A DNA stretch of 64,000 nt from CAKXIK01 sp050947015 (GTDB lineage Bacteria > Bacillota > Clostridia > Oscillospirales > Acutalibacteraceae): assembly GCA_050947015.1 (NCBI GenBank), contig JBMNVT010000005.1, positions 60,463 through 124,462 on the forward strand, read 5' to 3'. Both the position numbers and the translations under genes were made by a program. Positions within the stretch are counted from its first letter, which is position 1. Every line of letters begins with the position of its first letter. The notes beneath the pieces were generated by a model. It did not search any database, had not been told where the DNA came from, and saw only the letters and a list, made by a program, of their open reading frames with translations. This document shows positions 16,311 to 24,337 of this stretch, piece after piece.

Positions 16311-16961
16311 ATGAAATGGGAATATTTTTTCTTTATTGCTGTCGGTTATTTTTGCGGCGGCATTCTGTTCAGCTGGCTCGTGCCAAAGCTGCTGAAAGGG
16401 ATTGATATTGTCAGTGTCAGCGATGATCATAATCCCGGTACGGCTAACGCGATGAAATACGGAGGAGTTGCAATAGGGCTGCTGTGCTTGGCGCTGGATT
16501 TGGCAAAGGGATATTTTCCGGTTCATTTTGCGCTTCGCCGCTTGGATGCGGGCGATGCGCTGTTTGCGTTGGTCGTTGCTGCGCCGGTGTTGGGCCATGC
16601 CTTTTCCCCAATGGCAAAATTTCGCGGGGGTAAAGCAATTGCGGCGCTGTTTGGTGTCTGCATTGCCATTTTGCCGCTGATTTCTTCCGGTTGGGTTCTG
16701 GCGGCGCTGTTTATTTTCTTTTCCACGGTTTGTGTTGTCAAAACAAACGCTTATTGCGCTGCTGTCACAATGGCTATTCTGATTTTGGATACAGCAATCT
16801 TTCACCCGGTCAGTCCGGTAGGGGTTGGCGTTATTCTCAGCGCTGCGGTGGTTATGCTGAAACATATCCCGTCCATGCGCCGGGAATCCTGTTCCATACA
16901 TCCTCCGATTCTGCTGGAACGTGGCAAAGAACTGCTTGAGATGAAGAAACAGGCAAAATAA
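16311..16961 (+). CDS. PlsY-like glycerol-3-phosphate acyltransferase
   Basis: A 216-residue membrane protein with about six helices. PlsY moves an acyl group from acyl-phosphate to glycerol-3-phosphate. The three motif regions are present but altered. DDHNPGTANAMKYGG replaces the usual SGNPGATN, DLAKG resembles the second, and LGHAFSPMAKFRGGKAIA resembles the GHxFPVFxxFKGGKG motif. This suggests a divergent paralogue rather than the housekeeping enzyme. It follows a glycolipid glycosyltransferase by 41 nt. AGAAGGGTGGG precedes the ATG. Confidence 0.8.
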   Translation: MKWEYFFFIAVGYFCGGILFSWLVPKLLKGIDIVSVSDDHNPGTANAMKYGGVAIGLLCLALDLAKGYFPVHFALRRLDAGDALFALVVAAPVLGHAFSPMAKFRGGKAIAALFGVCIAILPLISSGWVLAALFIFFSTVCVVKTNAYCAAVTMAILILDTAIFHPVSPVGVGVILSAAVVMLKHIPSMRRESCSIHPPILLERGKELLEMKKQAK

Positions 16962-16973
16962 CCGTCATAATTA

Positions 16974-17027
16974 AAATCGCACCCGGAGCCGTATTTCATG
17001 AGAGAAATGGTTCCGGGTGCGGTTTGT
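16974..17027. terminator. Convergent terminator
   Basis: AAATCGCACCCGGA (16974-16987) pairs with TCCGGGTGCGGTTT (17012-17025), with a 24-nt loop. It ends the plus-strand housekeeping run and faces the minus-strand acetyltransferase pseudogene. Confidence 0.8.
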
Positions 17028-17047
17028 GTTGCCTGCCCGACTGATTT

Positions 17048-17672
17048 TTAAAGTTCTAAGCGGCAGAGTTCTCCGGATTGAATTGCGGAAAGATTTTGTG
17101 CAATTTTTGTTTTCGGCCAGTCCCACCACCGAATTGCCAGCAATTTTTCGACAGTTTCTTCTGAAAAGCGTCTGCGGATCGGTTTTGCGGGGACGCCGCC
17201 CATAATGGTGTAAGGAGGGAGATCTTTTGTTACTACGGCCGGGCACCGATGATAGCGCCATCGCCAATTGTTACACCGGCCAGAATTACCGCTTCGTACC
17301 CAATCCACACATCATTTCCGATCACAATATCACCTTTCAGGCATTGGTTACGTTTCCCGGGTCGCTGTTCCATTCTTCAAAAAACAACGGGAAAGGGTAA
17401 GAAGACAGTGACTGCAGCGAATAGTTGGCACTGTTAAATAAAAATTTTGCGCCGCAGGCGATAGAGCAGAACCGACCAATTTGCAGTTTATCCCAGTTAA
17501 CCGGGTAATGATATAATACGTTGTCTTTTTGAAAATCTTCGGGGTTATTTACAAAATCGTTGTATATCGTGTAATCTCCCACGGTAATGCTGGGGTCAGT
17601 GATTACACTCCGCAAGTAAATTGTCCGAAAGTCTCCTGTTCGCGGATATATGTTTTTGTCCGAAATAGTCAT
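17048..17672 (-). pseudogene. CatB/Vat-like hexapeptide acetyltransferase, two frameshifts
   Basis: The minus-strand sequence encodes a xenobiotic acetyltransferase of the left-handed beta-helix type in three frames. The first 111 residues run from ATG 17672 (RBS AGAGGT) through LQIGRFCSIACGAKFLF to a TGA at 17337-17339. The next frame reads KGDIVIGNDVWIGYEAVILAG and GVTIGDGAIIGAR and stops near 17236. The third frame resumes as VVTKDLPPYTIMGGVPAKPI through WWDWPKTKI to 17048. Each break is explained by loss of one base (near 17336 and near 17240). The intact protein would have been ~205 residues. Sequencing error is the alternative. Confidence 0.8.
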
Positions 17673-17844
17673 GGTTTACCTCTAAATAATTTGTAATGGG
17701 GCTATTCCGGAATTTGCAATGCAGCATTTCATTTCGGATCACGACCTTTTCTGCAACCGAACCGGCTCGGCATGATTGTAGTTTCATATTAATGATAATA
17801 CACGGATAGGAAAAAATCAATCAGCAGCCAATTTTGTGCAAAAA

Positions 17845-17890
17845 AAGCCTGTCGTGGCTTTTTCTACAAGCCTGTCGTGGCTTTTTCTAA
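17845..17890. repeat. Tandem 23-bp mini-terminator repeat
   Basis: Two copies of AAGCCTGTCGTGGCTTTTTC plus three bases lie head to tail (17845-17867 and 17868-17890), differing only in the last base. Each can form an AAAAGCC/GGCTTTT hairpin with a 6-nt loop and a T run, so they look like duplicated terminators just upstream of the tRNA promoter. Confidence 0.75.
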
Positions 17891-17897
17891 AAAAGCA

Positions 17898-17926
17898 TTG
17901 ACAATATGCAATATGTGTGCTATAAT
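17898..17926 (+). promoter_or_regulatory. Consensus sigma-A promoter for tRNA-Ser genes
   Basis: Perfect TTGACA (17898-17903), 17-nt spacer and perfect TATAAT (17921-17926). Transcription would start about 12 nt before the first tRNA-Ser gene. Confidence 0.9.
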
Positions 17927-17945
17927 TACGACCGTCGTATTATTC

Positions 17946-18032
17946 GGAGGGGTGTCCGAGTGGTTTAAGGAGCTGGTCTTGAAAACCAGTGACTCGCAAG
18001 AGCCAAGGGTTCGAATCCCTTCCCCTCCGCCA
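17946..18032 (+). tRNA. tRNA-Ser (TGA anticodon)
   Basis: Acceptor stem GGAGGGG (17946-17952) pairs with CCCCTCC (18022-18028). Discriminator G and an encoded CCA end follow. The anticodon stem CTGGT/ACCAG encloses loop CTTGAAA, giving anticodon TGA. The long variable arm (ACTCGCAAGAG) and the GGTTCGAATCC T-arm are typical of serine tRNAs. Confidence 0.95.
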
Positions 18033-18078
18033 CTTTGGCAGAGGGCGAATATGCGCGTCAATTGAATTTTCACCAAAT

Positions 18079-18168
18079 GGAGAAGTACTCAAGTGGTGAA
18101 GAGGCTCCCCTGCTAAGGGAGTAGGGCGGGTAACCGTCGCAAGGGTTCAAATCCCTTCTTCTCCGCCA
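18079..18168 (+). tRNA. tRNA-Ser (GCT anticodon)
   Basis: Acceptor GGAGAAG (18079-18085) pairs with CTTCTCC (18158-18164), with an encoded CCA. Anticodon stem CTCCC/GGGAG encloses CTGCTAA, giving anticodon GCT. It has a long variable arm and GGTTCAAATCC T-arm. It is 46 nt after the first tRNA-Ser and ends in a shared terminator. Confidence 0.95.
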
Positions 18169-18210
18169 AAATTCCACCGTGATTTTGATAGAATCACGGT
18201 GGAATTTTTT
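18169..18210 (+). terminator. Terminator of the tRNA-Ser pair
   Basis: A perfect 16-bp stem AAATTCCACCGTGATT (18169-18184) with its complement at 18192-18207, a 7-nt loop and a T6 run. It begins directly after the CCA of the second tRNA. Confidence 0.92.
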
Positions 18211-18309
18211 ATAGCATTCCTTGTTTCAGGCTTTATGATATACTGAATTTGATAAATCGAAGTTTGTGGAGGTACATCGCAATTGTTTCTTCATGTTAAT
18301 ATACGTTGC

Positions 18310-18338
18310 TTGTAGCAATGGGCATGTTTCCCTATAAT
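18310..18338 (+). promoter_or_regulatory. Promoter of XRE regulator
   Basis: TTGTAG (18310-18315), 17 nt, TATAAT (18333-18338), 25 nt upstream of the regulator start. Confidence 0.6.
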
Positions 18339-18363
18339 GAAGGCAAAAAGGAGGTTGCTCATA

Positions 18364-18888
18364 ATGCTAAGTGAAAACATTAAAACAATCAGAAAATCCA
18401 AAGGGCTTTCGCAAGAGGAACTTGCGATTAAGTTGAATGTGGTGAGACAAACGATTTCCAAATGGGAGCAAGGACTGTCGGTTCCGGATGCCGATATGCT
18501 GATTTCCGTTTCGAAGGCACTTGAAACACCTGTTAGCACATTATTAGGAGAAACAGTCATTGAAACGCCGATTGAGGATTTGAAAGTAATTGCAGAAAAG
18601 TTGGAAGTGATAAACTTACTGCTTGCAAAAAGGAACTTATCAAAATGGAAAGCACTTTATTGGTTACTGCTCTCATTGGCAGCGATTATCATCGTGATTT
18701 TTGCGATTCTGATTGCATTGCAAAGCCCATATCTGAATTGGAATTTCAATGACCCAGAGACTGCAATTGCAGGAACTTTTTTTCACACTTTCGAGTATCT
18801 GTTTGTCAGAGTTGCACCGGTTACTTTTATTGGCACAATCATCGGAAGCATTATTGTAAGAAGGAAAATATGCTTATCGCATTTATGA
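18364..18888 (+). CDS. XRE-family regulator with C-terminal membrane helices
   Basis: A 174-residue protein. Residues 1-60 are a Cro/CI helix-turn-helix (IKTIRKSKGLSQEELAIKLNV followed by RQTISKWEQGLSVPD). A short linker follows, then two membrane helices at about 100-125 and 150-170. Such membrane-tethered XRE proteins are common in clostridia and often regulate a neighbouring membrane protein, but their signals are mostly unknown. ATG 18364 follows AAGGAGG by 8 nt. It lies alone after the tRNA genes, with 350 nt of non-coding sequence behind it. Confidence 0.83.
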   Translation: MLSENIKTIRKSKGLSQEELAIKLNVVRQTISKWEQGLSVPDADMLISVSKALETPVSTLLGETVIETPIEDLKVIAEKLEVINLLLAKRNLSKWKALYWLLLSLAAIIIVIFAILIALQSPYLNWNFNDPETAIAGTFFHTFEYLFVRVAPVTFIGTIIGSIIVRRKICLSHL

Positions 18889-19238
18889 TGCATGGTTCAA
18901 GCGTACAAATTCCGGTTAGTGTGTTTCAAACCCCCACTCTATTTGGCAGGGGGCAAAATAAACCGATGGGGTGCAATTTCTCCGTAAGGAGGGTGCATCG
19001 CCGTCGACTTTCTATCAAAGTTAGAGTTCTTTCTTTTTGCCCAAATGCCCTGCTTTAAATATTCTGGGACTTCTACCGGTTCTCGGTTTCCGCCGGACAG
19101 AACGACAGCCCGCTACCGAGCCAGTCCTCAAGAAAGCCGGATGAGGGTGGGCTATCGTTTGTTTTGAAGGCTGCCGTTTCATTTATGGGGTATCGCTCAG
19201 CCTTAGTACAGCCTACGAAAATTTGCCGAATCAATTTG
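18889..19238. other. Non-coding stretch, nothing convincing
   Basis: A 350-nt gap between convergent genes. There are short inverted repeats (for example CCCCC...GGGGG around 18932-18954) and no RBS-backed reading frame on either strand. It may be remnant sequence. Confidence 0.5.
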
Positions 19239-20039
19239 TCATTTCTTTTCCCCCACAAACAACAGATGGTTTGTCATACCAAGTAATTCTGGTTTTTCGC
19301 AGATATAGAAATGATAACGGAGGTACTGCGCATAGTCCTTGTCGCTCATTTCATTGATCCTTGACGCCACCAGTTCACTTGCTCCGTCGGACGCGACCTC
19401 GTGAAGTACGTTGATTCCACTGTTAGCAAGCAGATTTCTCGCGGCGTCAACCGTGTGGAATACAAACGGAAAATCGTTGAGCTTGAACGTTTCCTTGTCG
19501 TAATCGCCGCTTGAAAAGTAATTAACATCGTGTTCAAGTTCGGTGAGAAAAATAAAGTCGTTGGAAATAAAAGCAAAAAAGATCTTGCCGTCGTCTTTGC
19601 AGACACGTTTTGCTTCACATATGCATTTCTGTTTATCCGCGTCATTTTTCAAATGATAAAGCGGACCGAACAGAAGCACGATGTCAAAGGACTTATCTGT
19701 ATAACGAGAGAGATTGAGAGCGTTGCCTTGAACAAGATCGATCTTATCTTCGAGCGTGAGCTTTTTTCTGAAAGCAGCAATATTGGTATCGGCAAGTTCA
19801 AGCGCCGATACTTCATATCCTTTGCGAGCAAAGTAAAGGGTATATTCGCCTGCACCTGCACCGACGTCGAGTATCTTGTTGCCCTCTTTCAAGTATTTTT
19901 CTATGTAGTGAACAGTGGTCAGAAATTCGACCCGTGCGGCTTTTGAATGATTGAGTCTGATGTCCTCGTTGAATATATCATACGTTCTGTTTACACGCTC
20001 GCTTTCATTTTCTATTTTTGCAAGTTGTTCAAAGTCCAT
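19239..20039 (-). CDS. Class I SAM-dependent methyltransferase
   Basis: A 266-residue methyltransferase. Motif I is ILDVGAGAGEYTLYFA (about residues 55-70), motif II is VSALELAD and the IVLLFGPLYHL segment forms motif IV. The C-terminal part contains YHFYICEKPELLGMTNHLLF. This pattern occurs in small-molecule methyltransferases of the Methyltransf_25/11 type. The substrate is unknown. ATG 20039 is preferred over the in-frame ATG 18 nt upstream because GAGAGGAG lies 8 nt before it. The gene is monocistronic and convergent with the XRE regulator. Confidence 0.85.
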   Translation of the reverse strand: MDFEQLAKIENESERVNRTYDIFNEDIRLNHSKAARVEFLTTVHYIEKYLKEGNKILDVGAGAGEYTLYFARKGYEVSALELADTNIAAFRKKLTLEDKIDLVQGNALNLSRYTDKSFDIVLLFGPLYHLKNDADKQKCICEAKRVCKDDGKIFFAFISNDFIFLTELEHDVNYFSSGDYDKETFKLNDFPFVFHTVDAARNLLANSGINVLHEVASDGASELVASRINEMSDKDYAQYLRYHFYICEKPELLGMTNHLLFVGEKK

Positions 20040-20356
20040 GTCGGGCACTCCTCTCATAAAAGAACCGACTCATCGTCATAATCAAATTTACCGCTTCCGT
20101 GGCAAAGCAAATCGGTATGAGTATATCACAAATTGGTATAAGTATATCACATAACCGATACCGAGTTCAACCGTCTTCATTCAGAGTGCACCTACACTTC
20201 ATTCAGAATGCACCTCTTAACAAAATTTTGCACCCCTTATTGTAAAAGAAGATAAAGTCTTTAGGCAAGAAAAGTATTTTGTTTATAACTGAAAATATGA
20301 TATAATTATGCCATGCAAAATGTTTGCAAAGAATTTATCCGAAAGGAAAACGCATT
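20040..20356. other. Divergent intergenic region with two direct-repeat pairs
   Basis: No gene is seen. Tandem 21-nt units ATCGGTATGAGTATATCACA / ATTGGTATAAGTATATCACA lie at 20111-20130 and 20132-20151. A second pair, CTTCATTCAGAGTGCACCT / CTTCATTCAGAATGCACCT, lies at 20174-20192 and 20197-20215. The TetR-gene promoter is TTGTTT (20279-20284), 16 nt, TATAAT (20301-20306). Confidence 0.7.
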
Positions 20357-20911
20357 ATGTCGCAGGTGACAAAACGTGCCCTGGAGCAATCGTTAAAAAA
20401 TATTTTATTGAAAAAGCCGCTCACCAAAATTACAGTGGGTGACATAGCCGAGGATTGCGGTATTAACCGCATGACCTTCTATTATCATTTTAAGGATATT
20501 TACGATCTGGTGGAATGGTCCTGCCTTGAGGATGCCAAGCGGGCTTTGGATGAGAAAAAGACCTATGAGACCTGGCAGCAGGGGCTGCTGCAGATCTTTG
20601 AAGCCGTTCAGGAAAATAAGCCGTTTATCCTGAATGTATACCGTTGCGTACACAGAGAGCAGGTTGAAAAATATCTGCAACCGCTGGTGGATCAGCTGCT
20701 GCTCGGCGTGATTGATGAGGAATCAAGCGGAACAGCCGTCAGGGATGAGGATAAGCGGTTTATTGCTCAGGTTTACGGTTATATGTTTATCGGGCTTATG
20801 CTTGATTGGATTAAGGAGGACATGCGGGAAGATCCGCAGCAAATCGTGGACAGGCTTGCCAAACTGATAAAAGGCTCTATGTCAACGGCTCTTTCCAGAT
20901 TTAAGCTTTGA
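20357..20911 (+). CDS. TetR/AcrR family regulator
   Basis: A 184-residue regulator. Residues 10-55 carry the TetR helix-turn-helix (ITVGDIAEDCGINRMTFYYHF). The C-terminal domain belongs to the TetR_C_8 type, as in DhaS-like regulators (KPFILNVYRCVHREQVEKYL, FIGLMLDWIKEDMREDP). ATG 20357 follows GAAAGGAAAA. It lies directly upstream of oleate hydratase on the same strand, a pairing known in other Firmicutes. It is therefore a good candidate for control of ohyA by unsaturated fatty acids, though that is inferred. Two terminators separate the genes, so each has its own promoter. Confidence 0.88.
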   Translation: MSQVTKRALEQSLKNILLKKPLTKITVGDIAEDCGINRMTFYYHFKDIYDLVEWSCLEDAKRALDEKKTYETWQQGLLQIFEAVQENKPFILNVYRCVHREQVEKYLQPLVDQLLLGVIDEESSGTAVRDEDKRFIAQVYGYMFIGLMLDWIKEDMREDPQQIVDRLAKLIKGSMSTALSRFKL

Positions 20912-20989
20912 TTTTATCATTTCGCAGAATCTGATAAAATTTTTTACACAATGATGCTCCGTGATAAAAATCTTATCACGGAGTTTTTT
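20910..20989 (+). terminator. Double terminator between TetR gene and ohyA
   Basis: First hairpin ATTTTATCA (20911-20919) with TGATAAAAT (20932-20940) and T5. Second hairpin CTCCGTGATAA (20957-20967) with TTATCACGGAG (20973-20983) and T6. Both contain the same TTATCA/TGATAA element, so an alternative pairing between them is possible. Confidence 0.8.
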
Positions 20990-20996
20990 CTGTTTA

Positions 20997-21024
20997 TTGT
21001 AAAGGAGGTAAGACTGGGTATAAT
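20997..21024 (+). promoter_or_regulatory. ohyA promoter
   Basis: TTGTAA (20997-21002), 16 nt, TATAAT (21019-21024), 33 nt before the ATG. An AGGAGG occurs inside the spacer and is not used for translation. Confidence 0.6.
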
Positions 21025-21056
21025 GAGGACATAAAGAAAAACAGGAGGTTTTCATT

Positions 21057-22850
21057 ATGTATTACTCTGCAGGGACTTATGAATCATTCGCTCATCCTGA
21101 AAAGCCGAAGGATGTAGATAAAAAATCTGCTTACATCATCGGCACCGGACTTGCCGGCCTGACGGCTGCGTTCTATCTGGTGCGTGACGGACAGATGAAG
21201 GGTGAGCATATCCATCTGCTTGAAAAGCTTGAGCTTGCCGGCGGCAGCTGCGACGGCCGTAAGGATGTTACCAAGGGCTTCTTTATGAGAGGCGGCCGCG
21301 AAATGGACAACCATTTTGAGGTGATGTGGGATACCTTCCGCGATGTGCCGTCCATCGAGACGCCCGGCGTTTCGGTTCTGGATGAGTATTATTGGCTTAA
21401 CAAGCACGACCCAAACTACTCCCTCTGCCGTGCGACGGTAAAGTGCGGCCAGGACGCCCACACCGATAAAAAATTCGAGCTTGATAAAGATTCGGCCATG
21501 GCACTCTCCAAGCTGTTTTTAACACCGGAAAAAAATTTGGAAGACAAGAAGATCTCCGATGTTCTGCCGGATAGCTTTTGGAGCACAAATTTCTGGCTCT
21601 ACTGGCAGACTATGTTTGCATTCCAGCGCTGGTCCAGCGCTTTGGAGATGAAGCGTTATCTTTGCCGATATGTGCATCATATTGATGGCCTTCCGGATTT
21701 CAGCGCTCTGCGCTTCACTAAGTACAATCAGTACGAGAGTATGATCCTGCCGCTTGTAAAATATCTTGAATCCCACGGTGTGCGCATTGAATACGGCATG
21801 GATGTGAAGAATGTCATTATCGAAACCAAAGGCGACAAGAAGGTTGCAAAGCAGATTGTCTATGTTAAGGGGGGTAAAGAACAGACCATTGATCTCATCG
21901 AGGATGATCTCGTGTTTATCACAAACGGCTGCTGTACCGACACCTCCTGCTACGGTGACCAGACCCATGCGCCGGATCTTTCCGGCGTTAAGAACGGCTG
22001 CGGGGAGTCGTGGGATATGTGGAAGGCCATCGCCGCTCAGGCGAAAAATGGTGAATACGGAAATCCTGATAAATTCTGCAGCGATGTTGATGCTACCAAC
22101 TGGATGAGCGCTACCGTTGCCACCTCCAACGAGGAAATCATTCAGCATATCATGAATGTTTGCAAGCGTGATCCGCGCGCCGGCAGAGTGACCACGGGCG
22201 GTATCGTAACTGTAAAGGACAGCACCGACAACTGGTACCTCTCTTGGACGATCAACCGCCAGCCCCAGTTTAAGTCGCAGGACAAGAATATGGTGCTTGT
22301 ATGGCTGTATTCCCTCAACACCAATAAGGAGGGCAATTATGTAAAAAAAGCCATGCGCGACTGCACCGGCGAAGAGGTTTGCCGTGAGTGGCTGTATCAT
22401 ATCGGCGTGCCGACCGAGAAAATTGACGCACTGGCGCACGATGCTTGCAACACCACAACTTGCTTTATGCCCTATATCAACGCTTTCTTCCAGCCTCGCA
22501 AGGAGTCCGACCGCCCGAAAGTAGTTCCTGACGGTGCAGTGAACTTTGCCTTCATCGGTCAATTCGCCGAGACTCCGCGCGACACCATCTTCACTACCGA
22601 GTATTCCATGCGTACCGGTATGGAATCGGTCTACACGCTGCTTAATATTGACCGTGGCGTGCCGGAAGTCTGGGGTAGTAAGTACGATGTGCGTGAAATT
22701 TTGCGCGCATGCTATTACGCCATCGACAAAAAGCCGATCAGCGAAGCAAAGCTCTCTTTTGCCGAAAAAGAATTGCTCAAGGTTGTTTTGAAAAAGGTCC
22801 AAGGTAGCGATATTGAAATTCTGCTGCAAGAAAGCGGACTTATTAAGTAA
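21057..22850 (+). CDS. ohyA: Oleate hydratase
   Basis: A 597-residue FAD-dependent enzyme that adds water to the cis-9 double bond of oleate and related acids, giving 10-hydroxy fatty acids; it detoxifies host unsaturated fatty acids. The N-terminal Rossmann motif is IIGTGLAGLTAAFYLVRDG, followed by HLLEKLELAGGSCDG and the GGREMDNHFEVMWD stretch typical of the family (formerly MCRA antigen). The motif VFITNGCCTDTSCYGD and the C-terminal FAETPRDTIFTTEYSMRTGMES are also family hallmarks. ACAGGAGG precedes the ATG. Length is normal. It is monocistronic, with a TetR gene upstream and a strong terminator downstream. Confidence 0.96.
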   Translation: MYYSAGTYESFAHPEKPKDVDKKSAYIIGTGLAGLTAAFYLVRDGQMKGEHIHLLEKLELAGGSCDGRKDVTKGFFMRGGREMDNHFEVMWDTFRDVPSIETPGVSVLDEYYWLNKHDPNYSLCRATVKCGQDAHTDKKFELDKDSAMALSKLFLTPEKNLEDKKISDVLPDSFWSTNFWLYWQTMFAFQRWSSALEMKRYLCRYVHHIDGLPDFSALRFTKYNQYESMILPLVKYLESHGVRIEYGMDVKNVIIETKGDKKVAKQIVYVKGGKEQTIDLIEDDLVFITNGCCTDTSCYGDQTHAPDLSGVKNGCGESWDMWKAIAAQAKNGEYGNPDKFCSDVDATNWMSATVATSNEEIIQHIMNVCKRDPRAGRVTTGGIVTVKDSTDNWYLSWTINRQPQFKSQDKNMVLVWLYSLNTNKEGNYVKKAMRDCTGEEVCREWLYHIGVPTEKIDALAHDACNTTTCFMPYINAFFQPRKESDRPKVVPDGAVNFAFIGQFAETPRDTIFTTEYSMRTGMESVYTLLNIDRGVPEVWGSKYDVREILRACYYAIDKKPISEAKLSFAEKELLKVVLKKVQGSDIEILLQESGLIK

Positions 22851-22872
22851 AACCGAAAACCAAAAGCCTTCA

Positions 22873-22910
22873 ACAGAGGTATACCCAAGCTGGTATACCT
22901 CTGTTTTTTT
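22873..22910 (+). terminator. ohyA terminator
   Basis: A perfect 13-bp stem ACAGAGGTATACC (22873-22885) with 22892-22904, a 6-nt loop and T7. Confidence 0.93.
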
Positions 22911-22941
22911 ACTGCCTTTGCATTGTTATCCAAGAAAAAAG

Positions 22942-22996
22942 CCCTGCTGCTTCTAATTGCGCGATCCTGCCGACTGCGCAATTAGAAGCAGCAGGG
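22942..22996. repeat. Perfect 21-bp inverted repeat (hairpin)
   Basis: CCCTGCTGCTTCTAATTGCGC (22942-22962) is exactly complementary to 22976-22996 around a 13-nt loop. There is no T tract. It sits between the ohyA terminator and the minus-strand oxidoreductase and is not explained by any gene. Confidence 0.9.
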
Positions 22997-23107
22997 AAGT
23001 ATTCATGGCGAAAACAAGTGCTCTTAACAGTTTGCCGCATAAAAAGATGAGAAGAATCTAAGTAGAGGAACTAACGGATTATCTTTATCCTTCAATGCTG
23101 ATCGGAA

Positions 23108-24241
23108 TCAGGAAAAATCTACGAACCGATGTTCCTGAGCGGATGTTCTGGCTTTCAGACACATATCCGCGCTGTGAATGCCTTCCCGTAGTGTAGCCCG
23201 GGAAGAAGCCTTCTTCGCCATCATATCCACAAAGTTTTTTGCAAGAATGTTGTCGCCGCCAAAGTGGGGTCCGTTCTGATTGACTTGGTAAGTCTCCACG
23301 ATTTCATCGTTGTGATGATATACTGTGACGATTCCTGTATTAAAATCAAATTCGACCGTACCAGAGTAACCCATGAGCCGTGCGCCGCGCTTCTGGGCGC
23401 CTTTTCGGACAAAGAAGTTTTGAGAATAGACCACGTGCATTCCAGTGTCGTATTCGATGATCACACTGGCGCTGTCGTGATTCCCTGTGTCCTTGGCAAA
23501 GCAGCAGTATTCACCGATGATATAACTGTCGCCGTAGGACTTAACGTTTTCCGGGCTTTCAGGACAGGTAGTGCGCTCGTCACAATCCTTGCACATCAGC
23601 CCTACAGGTTTGCTTCCTTTGAAAATCTGCTTGGATTCCATGGCACAAATTCGAACAGGTTTCAAATCTCCTAACAGGTAGTTGATGTAATCAAAGTCAT
23701 GAGTGGACTTTTGGAGAAACAGACCACCCGTTTCTTCTTCGTTCCGATACCACTTGTGATAGTAGCCGCGGCCGTAGGGAACATTGTTGTAGGCTTGAAC
23801 GTGCTGAACAGTGCCGATTTTGCCGGAATCAATAATTTCTTTGACGCACTGGACAATTTTTGTAAAGCGCAGGGGGAAAGAAATTAGGAACTGCTCATTT
23901 CTGTTAAGAAGAGCAAATAAACGAGTAAGGTCTTCTTCATTAGTTGCTACCGGTTTCTCCAGAAATACGGGAACGCCATATCCGGCGGCAAGCAGGGCGA
24001 AGTGAGTATGGCTGGAACAGCGGGTGCCAATGCAAATTCCGTTTAGTTTTTCTTTTTCCAACATCTCTTCCGCGGTGGAATAAAAAATGATTCCTTTTAA
24101 GGAATGTTTTTCAGCACGCTTTTTGACACTTTCCTGATCCGGGTCGGCGATAGCGACAGGAAGAGCGCTGCCGGTTTCCATGATGCGATCCACAAAATCG
24201 CTCATACGAGACCCGTATCCGATGATTCCAATTTTATACAT
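23108..24241 (-). CDS. Gfo/Idh/MocA family oxidoreductase with Cys cluster
   Basis: A 377-residue NAD(P)-dependent sugar or cyclitol dehydrogenase. The Rossmann start is IGIIGYGSRM, the lysine motif is VFLEKPVA (about residue 95) and the catalytic His region is LFLQKSTHDFDYINYL. Around residues 210-250 lies a cysteine cluster (CKDCDERTTCPES, then YCCFAKD) found in some family members. ATG 24241 (RBS AAGGATGGAG) is chosen over an earlier in-frame ATG at 24283. It follows the Fur-family gene by 96 nt on the same strand. The substrate is unknown. A second, shorter family member lies at 59.3 kb. Confidence 0.88.
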   Translation of the reverse strand: MYKIGIIGYGSRMSDFVDRIMETGSALPVAIADPDQESVKKRAEKHSLKGIIFYSTAEEMLEKEKLNGICIGTRCSSHTHFALLAAGYGVPVFLEKPVATNEEDLTRLFALLNRNEQFLISFPLRFTKIVQCVKEIIDSGKIGTVQHVQAYNNVPYGRGYYHKWYRNEEETGGLFLQKSTHDFDYINYLLGDLKPVRICAMESKQIFKGSKPVGLMCKDCDERTTCPESPENVKSYGDSYIIGEYCCFAKDTGNHDSASVIIEYDTGMHVVYSQNFFVRKGAQKRGARLMGYSGTVEFDFNTGIVTVYHHNDEIVETYQVNQNGPHFGGDNILAKNFVDMMAKKASSRATLREGIHSADMCLKARTSAQEHRFVDFS

Positions 24242-24337
24242 AACAGTTCTCCATCCTTTCCAAATATGAAACAATTGCATCATTGTTAATAGTTGAAAAC
24301 AGATTTGCTTTATATGAGGTCGATGAAGTATAGCGAG

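Noticed and set aside
19073..19258. 61-codon minus-strand frame after the methyltransferase
   Set aside because: No RBS of its own and no recognisable family. It overlaps the methyltransferase end.
21519..22829. 436-codon open frame antisense to oleate hydratase
   Set aside because: It is a mirror of the codon bias of ohyA. It lacks an RBS and any recognisable motif.
22997..23062. Short ORF (MAKTSALNSLPHKKMRRI) after the 21-bp hairpin
   Set aside because: Only 18 codons without a clear RBS. It is too short to support as a gene.
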